The translations under genes were made by a program, and so were the position numbers. Source: an uncultured Eubacteriales bacterium (GTDB lineage: Bacteria > Bacillota > Clostridia > Oscillospirales > CAG-272). From it: a stretch of DNA of 64,000 bases. The notes beneath the pieces were generated by a model. It made no database searches. It saw nothing but the letters and a program-made list of their open reading frames with translations, and had not been told where the DNA came from. The stretch covers positions 62,001-126,000 of the forward strand of contig CAKSDZ010000003.1 of NCBI GenBank assembly GCA_934446365.1, read 5' to 3'. This document shows, one piece after another, positions 51,455-57,970 of the stretch (position 1 is the stretch's first letter; the number at the start of each line of letters is the position of its first letter).

Positions 51455-51559
51455 TCAAACGGATTTACTGCCAAAAAGGCATGCACAAAACACCCGCACT
51501 GTATTTGTCCGGGAGCAAAGCATTCGCATAGTCGCGGCTTGAATCTGATTCTGCTTCAT
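51455..51559 (-). CDS. 34-residue leader peptide with Met and Cys codons
   Basis: A short gene with a GAGGG ribosome site nine bases before ATG, beginning about 25 nt after the predicted transcription start. The peptide starts MKQNQIQAATMRMLC and ends LFGSKSV; Met codons are at 11 and 13, Cys codons at 15, 25 and 27. Codons 14-19 are the 5' arm of the antiterminator, and CGAATGCT (codons 12-14) can alternatively pair with AGCATTCG just past the stop codon. Ribosome stalling at Cys codons 25/27 would leave the antiterminator arm free and allow readthrough into metNIQ. The model is an inference; the open frame, ribosome site and base-pairing are visible. Confidence 0.75.
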   Translation of the reverse strand: MKQNQIQAATMRMLCSRTNTVRVFCACLFGSKSV

Positions 51560-51592
51560 TTGTGACAGCCCTCTTTCATAAGATTTTTGTAC

Positions 51593-51621
51593 ACTATACC
51601 ACTCCGGATTCATTTTGTCAA
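51593..51621 (-). promoter_or_regulatory. Promoter of the metNIQ leader transcript
   Basis: Minus-strand TTGACA and TATAGT with 17-bp spacing, predicted start near 51585. Confidence 0.85.
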
Positions 51622-51809
51622 GGGGTTTTTGAAAATTATTTTGAAATATGTGATTTTTTCGGGAATTGGGTGTATCCTATAAAAAACATTGAGAAAAAGA
51701 AAACCGAATCCGAAAAAGAAGCACTATATGGACGAGAGGACAGAAAGGCACGCAAGAATAATCGGCACGATGATTACGGTGAACCGGGAAAAATAAAGGC
51801 GAATATAGA

Positions 51810-51838
51810 TTGACAAAACGGCGGTGCTGTGATAAGAT
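51810..51838 (+). promoter_or_regulatory. Promoter of structured RNA copy 2
   Basis: TTGACA and TAAGAT with 17-bp spacing, in the same position relative to hairpin 1 as in copy 1. Confidence 0.75.
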
Positions 51839-51844
51839 AAGCAA

Positions 51845-51925
51845 AAGCGGAATTGCTTTTGGCAATTCGGATTTCCGCGCCCGCCACAGCGGGCGCGGAA
51901 ATCCCCTCACGGGGTACTCTTTTTG
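51845..51925 (+). ncRNA. Candidate structured small RNA, copy 2
   Basis: About 80 nt. Hairpin 1 is GAATTGC-TTTTG-GCAATTC, the same stem as in copy 1 with a different loop. Hairpin 2 is a perfect 16-bp stem starting GGATTTCCGCGCCCGC with loop CACA; it differs in sequence from copy 1 but is fully paired. The final block CCCCTCACGGGGTAC is identical to copy 1 and is followed by TCTTTTTGTTTT, an intrinsic terminator. A separate promoter for the following ABC gene lies downstream of this terminator, so this RNA appears to be an independent transcript rather than a 5' leader. Confidence 0.7.
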
Positions 51926-51959
51926 TTTTCGCTGTTGACGGAGGCAATCGGCATCCCAA

Positions 51960-51988
51960 TTGACAAACATACGCACGTATGATAGAAT
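51960..51988 (+). promoter_or_regulatory. Promoter with operator-like palindrome for the ABC-2 exporter operon
   Basis: TTGACA and TAGAAT at 17 bp. The spacer carries CATACG-CA-CGTATG (51968-51981), a perfect inverted repeat placed where a TetR/AcrR-type repressor would block RNA polymerase. No regulator gene of that type is adjacent. Confidence 0.7.
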
Positions 51989-52038
51989 GGGGCGGGAAAA
52001 ATATCCGGTGGGAGGATTCAATCAAAACGGAGGCTATC

Positions 52039-52815
52039 ATGGGAGAAATTCTGACGGTAAAGGAGCTTACCAAAACATTCAAATTATCGTCCAAGCAGCA
52101 GAGGCTCGAAAAGACCGGCGCCAAGGTGAAAACGGCGGTCGACCGACTGTCCTTTTCGGTGAACGAGGGCGAAATCTTCGGCCTGCTCGGTCCGAACGGC
52201 GCCGGCAAAACGACGACGCTCCGGATGCTGGCGACGCTGATAAAACCCGATTCCGGAACGGCAGAGGTATTGGGACATGACATCGTGCGCGATCCGGACG
52301 CGGTGCGCCGCAGCGTCGGCTTTTTGACGGGAGAGCTGAAGCTGGAGGATTATTTTACGCCGAATTATCTGTTCGATTTCTTTTCGGAGCTGCACGGGGT
52401 GCCTGCGCAGGTGCGCGACGCCCGCAAAAAGGAGCTTTTCGACCGATTCGGCATCGGGGAGTTCGCCGAGGTCAAGGTGGGCAATCTTTCGACGGGCATG
52501 AAGCAGAAAGCTTCTATTGTCATCTCCATCGTGCATGATCCCGCCATTATCATTTTCGACGAGCCGACCAACGGACTCGACGTTTTGACGGCGAGGGTCG
52601 TGACGGATTTTCTCGCGGCATTAAAGGAACAGGGAAAGACGGTGATCGTATCGACGCATATTTTCAGCCTGATCGAGAAGGTCTGCGACCGTGTTGGCAT
52701 CATCGTGGACGGAAAAATGGCGGTGTGCGGCACACTTGCGGACGTCTGCGGCGAAAAGACGCTCGAGGACAGCTTCTTTGACATTTATGCGGAAAGGATG
52801 GGCGAGCGCGTATGA
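52039..52815 (+). CDS. ABC transporter ATP-binding protein (NatA / drug-exporter type)
   Basis: 258 residues starting at the ATG after CGGAGG; an earlier in-frame ATG overlaps the promoter. Walker A is GPNGAGKTT near residue 54, the signature is LSTGMKQK near 153 and Walker B is IIIFDEPTNGLD near 173. An insertion with SSKQQRLEKTGAKVKTAVDR before the core strand is typical of NatA-like proteins. With the permease encoded next (4-bp overlap) it would form an ABC-2 exporter for sodium, a drug or a peptide. Confidence 0.92.
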   Translation: MGEILTVKELTKTFKLSSKQQRLEKTGAKVKTAVDRLSFSVNEGEIFGLLGPNGAGKTTTLRMLATLIKPDSGTAEVLGHDIVRDPDAVRRSVGFLTGELKLEDYFTPNYLFDFFSELHGVPAQVRDARKKELFDRFGIGEFAEVKVGNLSTGMKQKASIVISIVHDPAIIIFDEPTNGLDVLTARVVTDFLAALKEQGKTVIVSTHIFSLIEKVCDRVGIIVDGKMAVCGTLADVCGEKTLEDSFFDIYAERMGERV

Positions 52816-53987
52816 AAAGCGGGATTCTCACGATTATGAAAAAAGAGCTTACCCGCTTTTTTACGGATAAGCGTTTGGTATTTACGACCATTCTCATGCC
52901 CGGTATCCTGATTTATCTGATGTATACCTTTATGGGTACCGCCATTACCAGCATGTACGGTCCGAGTGAGGAGATGACGGAGGTCGCGGTCGTGAATCTG
53001 CCCGATTCGATTGCGTCCGTCCCGACAGGGGATTCGATGAAATTCGTGTCTGTGGACGCATCGGAGATCGAGTCGCTCAAAAAGGCGGTTGAGAATGCGG
53101 AAAAGGACATTCTCGTTGTTTTCCCGTCGGATTTCGATGAGCAGGTGGCGGCCTATCGAACGGATTCCGGCGCCGCGGCGCCGAATGTGGAGATTTATTT
53201 CAATTCCTCTACGACCGATTCTCAGAATGCGTACCGCATGATGGCGGCACTCCTTGACGGTTATGAATCCTTGCTTGCCAATAAATTCGATATCAATGCG
53301 GGCGACGGCGTCTATGATCTTGCGACGGTGGAGGATACGGCGTCCTCGTTCTTCGCCTCGATGCTGCCGCTGCTTCTGATGATTTTCCTTTTCTCCGGCT
53401 GTATGGCGGTGGCGCCGGAATCCATCGCGGGAGAAAAGGAGCGCGGCACGATTACGACGATTCTCATCACACCGATCCGCCGCGGAGAGCTTGCCATCGG
53501 AAAGATCGCGGCGCTGGCGATTGTCGCGCTTTTGTCCGGCATATCGAGTGCGCTCGGCACGATTCTGTCTCTGCCGAAGCTGATAGGAGGTGCCGGGCTT
53601 GTCGATGCGAGCATTTACGGCATGAAAGAATACCTGATGCTGCTTGTGCTGATTCTTTCGACGGTGCTCCTCATCATTACGGCGATTTCAATCATTTCCG
53701 CATTTGCGAAAACGGTCAAGGAGGCGCAGGGCTATGTGACGCCGATGATGATTCTCGTTATGGCGGTCGGCATCACGGCGATGTTCGGAGCCGCGGCGCC
53801 GGAAAATCCTCTTCTTTATCTGATTCCGTTCTATAACACGGTGCAGTGTATGGCGGCGGTGTTCTCATTTGAGGCGGTGACGGCAAATCTTCTCGTCTGC
53901 CTCATTTCCAATGCGGTTTATACGGCTCTCGGCGTGTTTGCGCTTGCCAAGATGTTTAACAGCGAAAAAATTATTTTTTCAAAATAA
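52812..53987 (+). CDS. ABC-2 type permease (NatB-like)
   Basis: 391 residues. One membrane span lies near residue 25-40 (LVFTTILMPGILIYLMYTF), then an extracellular loop of about 140 residues containing LPDSIASVPTGDS and NSSTTDSQNAYRMMAALLD, then five spans including MLPLLLMIFLFSGCMAVAPESIAGEKERGT, whose EKERGT motif is the coupling helix of ABC-2 permeases. Translationally coupled to the ATPase gene. Confidence 0.92.
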   Translation: MKSGILTIMKKELTRFFTDKRLVFTTILMPGILIYLMYTFMGTAITSMYGPSEEMTEVAVVNLPDSIASVPTGDSMKFVSVDASEIESLKKAVENAEKDILVVFPSDFDEQVAAYRTDSGAAAPNVEIYFNSSTTDSQNAYRMMAALLDGYESLLANKFDINAGDGVYDLATVEDTASSFFASMLPLLLMIFLFSGCMAVAPESIAGEKERGTITTILITPIRRGELAIGKIAALAIVALLSGISSALGTILSLPKLIGGAGLVDASIYGMKEYLMLLVLILSTVLLIITAISIISAFAKTVKEAQGYVTPMMILVMAVGITAMFGAAAPENPLLYLIPFYNTVQCMAAVFSFEAVTANLLVCLISNAVYTALGVFALAKMFNSEKIIFSK

Positions 53988-54014
53988 ACTCTAAAAAACG
54001 AAAGGAATCAACCA

Positions 54015-54530
54015 ATGGAAATCATCAAATCCTATGTGCAGCAGGTTCCGGCAACCCGTTTTATCGGAAAGAAATACGGCGACGCCGATCGGGTGGGCGG
54101 AGGCTTCGGAAAGCAGTGGGACGAGTGGAATGGAAATGGACTGTTCGCCCCGATTGACAGCGCTGCGGGAGACGTTTCCGCACTGTTTGAGGATGCGGAC
54201 GCGACGATAGGTCTCATGCGCTGGAAGAAGGATGAGCCGTTTGAATACCGGATCGGCAAGTTCACGCCTTGTGATACGGCCGTGCCGGAAGGCTATGGTT
54301 TTGTGGATTTTCCGGCGGCAAAGCTCGGCGTATGCTGGCTTTACGGCGAGCTCGACACGCTTTTTTTCAAAGAGCATCTCGCCGAAAAACGCCTGCGTGA
54401 GCAAGGATATCGGTACATCGGCGATGAAAAAGGCGCTTTTTGGTTTTTCGAGCGGTATGCCCTGCCGCGCTCCACGGTGCCGGACGAAAAGGGAAATGTC
54501 GTGCTCGATATTGTGTTTTTTGTAGAATAG
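54015..54530 (+). CDS. GyrI-like / AraC effector-binding domain protein
   Basis: 171 residues with the duplicated beta-alpha-beta-beta plan of the GyrI/BmrR effector-binding superfamily: KSYVQQVPATRFIGKKY, a central PFEYRIGKFTPCDTAVPEGYGFVDFPAAKLGV and a C-terminal YRYIGDEKGAFWFFERY. There is no DNA-binding domain. Such stand-alone proteins bind or hydrolyse small hydrophobic molecules. It follows the ABC-2 exporter by 27 bp, suggesting a joint role in handling a toxic compound. Confidence 0.82.
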   Translation: MEIIKSYVQQVPATRFIGKKYGDADRVGGGFGKQWDEWNGNGLFAPIDSAAGDVSALFEDADATIGLMRWKKDEPFEYRIGKFTPCDTAVPEGYGFVDFPAAKLGVCWLYGELDTLFFKEHLAEKRLREQGYRYIGDEKGAFWFFERYALPRSTVPDEKGNVVLDIVFFVE

Positions 54531-54537
54531 ACGGAGT

Positions 54538-54565
54538 CCCGCCCCGAGGCGGGGCTTTTTCTTTT
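54538..54565 (+). terminator. Terminator of the exporter operon
   Basis: CCCGCC / GGCGGG stem followed by GCTTTTTCTTTT. Confidence 0.85.
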
Positions 54566-54698
54566 CGTAAAAGGGAAAGATCTCGCCGTTTTTTTCTCAC
54601 ATTTATTCCTTTGCGACATACCATATAGCGAGGAGGAAGTTTGAAACGAAAGCTTTTCTCCAACAAATCAATTTGATTATTTCGGAGGGAAAATTTTT

Positions 54699-55553
54699 AT
54701 GCCAGATATCAGAAATACTTCGCCGACATGCGGCGGACAGGGCCGTGATTCGGTATATATAGATACAAATAGGATTCTCGACAGCTGCCGTGATAAGGAC
54801 TGCTATGAGGACGTCGTCGTTTATCTTTCGGATGCGGGAAGCGATCTTCTCGAAAGAAGCGGAAGCGTTCGCACGAAGTGCGCCAAGGTGATTTGCGCGA
54901 ACATACATGTGGATTCCGTACCGTTCAACCGCGGTTTTTATCAGATCAGCATCACGATGTATATCAAGATCGTATGCGAGGTCTGCGCCTGCATGGGCAG
55001 ACCGCAGGAGGTCGAAGGAATCGCCGTCGTAGAGAAAAAGGTCATCCTTTACGGCAGCGAGGGCAACGTCAATATCTTTAAGAGCGAACCCGGATCGCAG
55101 AACTTCTGCGGCTGCGCAAACGCGGAACAGCCCGGAACGAATCTGCCGATCGCCGTTTTCGAGGTCGCCGATCCGATCGTTCTCAATACCAAAATCGTGG
55201 AAGCGTGCGAATGCCATAATTGCCATTCGTGCCTTTCCGCTTCCGATCTGCCGGAATCCGTATGCAGCTGCATAAACGGCAGAATCAACTGTGAGCCGGC
55301 AGGCAAGGTCCTGACCGTTTCGCTCGGCTTCTTCTCCGTCGTGAGAATCGAGCGCCCCGCTCAGTATCTTGTCTACGGCACCGAATACACGGTTCCCGAA
55401 AAGGAATGTGTATCCCCGGCGACCGACGATCCGTGCAAGATGTTCAAGCACATGGCGTTCCCGATCAACGAGTTCTATCCGCCGTCTCTTTGCGACGTGA
55501 AGGGCTCCGAGACCGACGGGATGACCGGCGGCTGCGGCTGCGGCAAACGCTGA
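54699..55553 (+). CDS. Cys-rich conserved protein, possibly spore-coat related
   Basis: 284 residues with about 24 cysteines, grouped as CRDKDC near residue 30, CEVCAC near 92, CGCAN near 137, CECHNCHSC near 167, CSC near 188 and a C-terminal GGCGCGK. The start RDSVYIDTNRILDSCRDKDC belongs to a family I remember as widespread in spore-forming Clostridia and usually annotated as hypothetical; a coat or exosporium role is an inference from the Cys content and distribution. No signal peptide. A copy of its last 38 codons and terminator is found about 2.16 kb downstream. Confidence 0.8.
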   Translation: MPDIRNTSPTCGGQGRDSVYIDTNRILDSCRDKDCYEDVVVYLSDAGSDLLERSGSVRTKCAKVICANIHVDSVPFNRGFYQISITMYIKIVCEVCACMGRPQEVEGIAVVEKKVILYGSEGNVNIFKSEPGSQNFCGCANAEQPGTNLPIAVFEVADPIVLNTKIVEACECHNCHSCLSASDLPESVCSCINGRINCEPAGKVLTVSLGFFSVVRIERPAQYLVYGTEYTVPEKECVSPATDDPCKMFKHMAFPINEFYPPSLCDVKGSETDGMTGGCGCGKR

Positions 55554-55571
55554 TCAGTCAAGATAAATCTG

Positions 55572-55605
55572 AAAAAATGCCCCTTCGATGAGAGGGGCAT
55601 TTTTT
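55572..55605 (+). terminator. Terminator of the Cys-rich gene
   Basis: AAAAAATGCCCCTT pairs with GAGGGGCATTTTTT around a short loop. The duplicate at 57725-57758 is intact. Confidence 0.9.
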
Positions 55606-55665
55606 GATGCTGTGTCCCCGAGATGGAATCGATAGCAGATGTTTGTTAAATTTATGAAATTATTA

Positions 55666-55694
55666 TTGACACGAATGATTATTTGTGTTATTAT
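55666..55694 (+). promoter_or_regulatory. Promoter of the RICIN-peptidase-like gene
   Basis: TTGACA and TATTAT with 17-bp spacing; conserved in the second repeat copy. Confidence 0.8.
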
Positions 55695-55716
55695 TGACTT
55701 AGAAAGGGCGATACCG

Positions 55717-55731
55717 ATGCAGATAGGATAA
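55717..55731 (+). other. Four-codon upstream reading frame (MQIG)
   Basis: ATG-CAG-ATA-GGA-TAA follows AAAGGG at ribosome-site spacing in the leader. The duplicate reads ATG-CAG-ATA-GGC-TGA, so both substitutions keep the peptide and stop. Confidence 0.4.
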
Positions 55732-55787
55732 AAATCTAAAATCAGACAAAATTTAACAAAAATCTGTTATAGGAAATGGAGGAAATT

Positions 55788-57170
55788 ATGAGAAAGAAAT
55801 TTTCAACAATGGTTATTGCTCTTTTGGCTTTTTCGTTATTAACAACAAATCTGTTTGCGATGCAAAATAAAATGGTGAGTTATGGAGATACATTTACAGA
55901 TTTATTGGATCAAGATATATCGACAAGAGCTATTGGGCTTGTCTCAGGCGAACAGTATTATATTCAAAGTGCATATGCGGGAAGATTTGTGGATGTGGAT
56001 AATAATGCTGGATCACCGTATACGAATAGTAAGTTAGAGCAGTGGGATTTGGACACCAAGGAAACCAAAAAGTGGGAATTTATTAGTACGGGAGATGGTT
56101 ATTTTAAAATAAAAAGTAGTTTGAAAGATGGATCTACTGAATTATATATGTCAGTAAAAAATAACTCATCTGCTAATGATACGGATATCATTTTGGCTCC
56201 TTATACAGCCGGAGACGGTCAAAAATGGAAGATTGGACTGGTAGAAGGAGACAGAGTGAAAATAATCCCTAAATGCGGAGAAAATGTGAATCGAGTTTTA
56301 CGAGTAAATAATTCTCTTTGGGAACAAAATGGCTTAGATATAAAACTCTATAATTATACGGATGATAGTAATTATAAAGACGAATGGATACTTATCCGCA
56401 CAATGCCGTTATCAGGTTATGAATTACCATATAATCCTTCTCTTTGGGAAGGCGTTGTCAAAGATACCAATAATTGTTATGCTTATATTCTTAATAATCA
56501 AGTATATCCGGGGACAACTTCCGCTTGGTTTAAGCAGCAGCCGGGACGGTATGCCGGATTAACATTGACACAGAGTCAAATACAAGGGAATGGTCAAAAC
56601 ATCCTCTATAATGTTTTAGAGGATTTTGAAGCATATAATGAGAATTTTGGTACAAATCTTGTATTTAATCAAATTGGACGATTTGAAAAATGTCCGCCTG
56701 GCTCATATAAGGTTGCTTTGGTAGTAAATCCTGGTGTTGATTATCATTGGTATAGACAGGATGCAGATGGATTTTGGTCTCATAAACAGGGAACTACTGC
56801 TGTTAAAAGAACGGATGGTTCTAATCAATTGATTATCGATCCTATATTGGCTGATCGTGGTGATTATACTTCTTTCGTTGCATATTTTAAAGTCACGCCG
56901 TGGAACAATTATTATACGTCAGGGGGAATTGTTACATATAGTATTGAGGACGCTTTTGTCAACAAGATTGATAGAAATTCGTTGAATCTTATTACTATAG
57001 GTATGTCATACAGTGAGGTAACTGCTATTTTAGGTTCATGTGGCGTGGATGCCGAATTTGGTATAGCGGCATTTCAATATGAGACTACAGACGGCGATAT
57101 ATTTTATATTAGTTACATTGAAAATGAAAATCACGAGCTTATCGTTGCTGAAATATATCAGAAGGAGTAA
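55788..57170 (+). CDS. Secreted RICIN-domain protein with putative cysteine-peptidase-like domain
   Basis: The ATG after GGAGG is chosen, giving 460 residues. A signal peptide (KKFSTMVIALLAFSLLTTNLFA) is followed by a RICIN-type beta-trefoil of about residues 55-205 (EQYYIQSAYAGRFVDVDNN, SKLEQWDLD, DGQKWKI). Residues about 220-370 hold NNCYAYILNN, then DYHWYRQDADGFWSHKQG and a later Asp; this Cys-His arrangement suggests a papain-like hydrolase, though I know no named family. The last 55 residues (ITIGMSYSEVTAILGSCG) resemble a BamE/SmpA-type module like that of the next gene. Low G+C and the repeat structure point to acquisition. Confidence 0.75.
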   Translation: MRKKFSTMVIALLAFSLLTTNLFAMQNKMVSYGDTFTDLLDQDISTRAIGLVSGEQYYIQSAYAGRFVDVDNNAGSPYTNSKLEQWDLDTKETKKWEFISTGDGYFKIKSSLKDGSTELYMSVKNNSSANDTDIILAPYTAGDGQKWKIGLVEGDRVKIIPKCGENVNRVLRVNNSLWEQNGLDIKLYNYTDDSNYKDEWILIRTMPLSGYELPYNPSLWEGVVKDTNNCYAYILNNQVYPGTTSAWFKQQPGRYAGLTLTQSQIQGNGQNILYNVLEDFEAYNENFGTNLVFNQIGRFEKCPPGSYKVALVVNPGVDYHWYRQDADGFWSHKQGTTAVKRTDGSNQLIIDPILADRGDYTSFVAYFKVTPWNNYYTSGGIVTYSIEDAFVNKIDRNSLNLITIGMSYSEVTAILGSCGVDAEFGIAAFQYETTDGDIFYISYIENENHELIVAEIYQKE

Positions 57171-57176
57171 TGCGTT

Positions 57177-57533
57177 ATGTCAAAGAAAAATCATGTGTTG
57201 CTTTGGGTTGTTTTATGCGCGTTTTTCTTTAATATGGTAATGCTGTCTTCCTGTGGAAAACAAGATCTTCCTTATGATGAAAGGAAGCTTAATACTTATA
57301 TTGAACCGAATAAAAAAGAACTGCCAACACCGGAGGAATTTTCTGATGTGAAAGAGGGAATGACCTTTACGGAGGTAGTGGAGCTTGTCGGACGTCCCCA
57401 ACGAGAGATTGGTTCCGGAGCGGTTATTTATGAATTTGATTTGTCGGACGGTTCTACGTATGCGGTTTACTTTATTACCGACCAAGAACATCGGTATGTT
57501 GTAAGTGGTATTATGAAACCGACGAATAAATGA
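57177..57533 (+). CDS. Small lipoprotein, BamE/SmpA-like
   Basis: 118 residues with lipobox MLSSC (Cys near residue 26) and a compact domain VKEGMTFTEVVELVGRPQREIGSGAVIYEFDLSDGS that resembles the SmpA/OmlA fold. It starts 6 bp after the peptidase-like gene with AAGGAG. The matching C-terminal module in the upstream protein suggests the two interact or descend from one another. A short hairpin follows. Confidence 0.78.
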   Translation: MSKKNHVLLWVVLCAFFFNMVMLSSCGKQDLPYDERKLNTYIEPNKKELPTPEEFSDVKEGMTFTEVVELVGRPQREIGSGAVIYEFDLSDGSTYAVYFITDQEHRYVVSGIMKPTNK

Positions 57534-57536
57534 AGG

Positions 57537-57563
57537 AGGAACGATTTTTATCGTTCCTCTTTC
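57537..57563 (+). terminator. Terminator after the small lipoprotein gene
   Basis: AGGAACGA / TCGTTCCT with a TTTTTA loop, then CTTTCGTTT. Confidence 0.75.
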
Positions 57564-57589
57564 GTTTGCATATTCAAATTATATAATGA

Positions 57590-57706
57590 CCGTGCAAGAT
57601 GTTCAAGCACATGGCGTTCCCGATCAACGAGTTCTATCCGCCGTCTCTTTGCGACGTGAAGGGCTCCGAGACCGACGGGATGACCGGCGGCTGCGGCAAA
57701 CGCTGA
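57590..57706 (+). pseudogene. Duplicated 3' fragment of the Cys-rich gene
   Basis: Thirty-eight codons nearly identical to the last part of the gene at 54699-55553, with loss of one Cys-Gly codon pair near the end and an intact stop. There is no start codon with a ribosome site, so it is a remnant carried in with the duplication. Confidence 0.85.
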
Positions 57707-57817
57707 GCAGTCAAGATAAATCTGAAAAAATGCCCCTTCGATGAGAGGGGCATTTTTTGATGCTTGTCCATGAGATGGAATCGATAGCAGATGTTTGTTA
57801 AATTTATGAAATTGTTA

Positions 57818-57846
57818 TTGACACAAATGATTATTTATGTTATTAT
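57818..57846 (+). promoter_or_regulatory. Promoter in repeat copy 2
   Basis: TTGACA and TATTAT, 17-bp spacing, same arrangement as in copy 1. Confidence 0.8.
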
Positions 57847-57970
57847 TAACTTAGAAAGAGGTGATACCGATGCAGATAGGCTGAAAATCCAAAATTCGAC
57901 AAAATTTAACAAAATTCTGTTATAGGAAATGGAGGAAATTATGAGAAAGCGTGTTTAAAAATTATCTTTT

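Larger units (their letters stand above)
55431..55796 (+). repeat. 366-bp direct repeat, copy 1
   Basis: This segment spans the 3' end of the Cys-rich gene, its terminator, a promoter, a leader with a four-codon frame, a ribosome site and the first three codons of the next gene. The same series recurs at 57590-57949 with scattered substitutions and small indels. Confidence 0.93.
57590..57949 (+). repeat. 366-bp direct repeat, copy 2 (360 bp)
   Basis: It retains the terminator, the TTGACA/TATTAT promoter (57818-57846), the MQIG upstream frame (57870-57884) and the GGAGG-ATG with codons Met-Arg-Lys, then diverges. Promoter and leader differ from copy 1 at about one base in twelve, the coding remnant much less. 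Confidence 0.93.

Noticed and set aside
51303..51640. S-box (SAM-I), T-box or other known riboswitch upstream of metN
   Set aside because: Conserved S-box and T-box core sequences are absent; a leader peptide with attenuator explains the region better.
51728..51796. Short frame of 22 codons starting MDERTERHARIIG
   Set aside because: Resembles a regulator N-terminus only superficially, lacks a convincing ribosome site and ends before the RNA promoter; possibly a relic but not supportable.
51562..51813. Plus-strand frame of 83 codons opposite the metNIQ promoter
   Set aside because: It covers a strong minus-strand promoter and the promoter of RNA copy 2, with low-complexity Lys/Glu translation.
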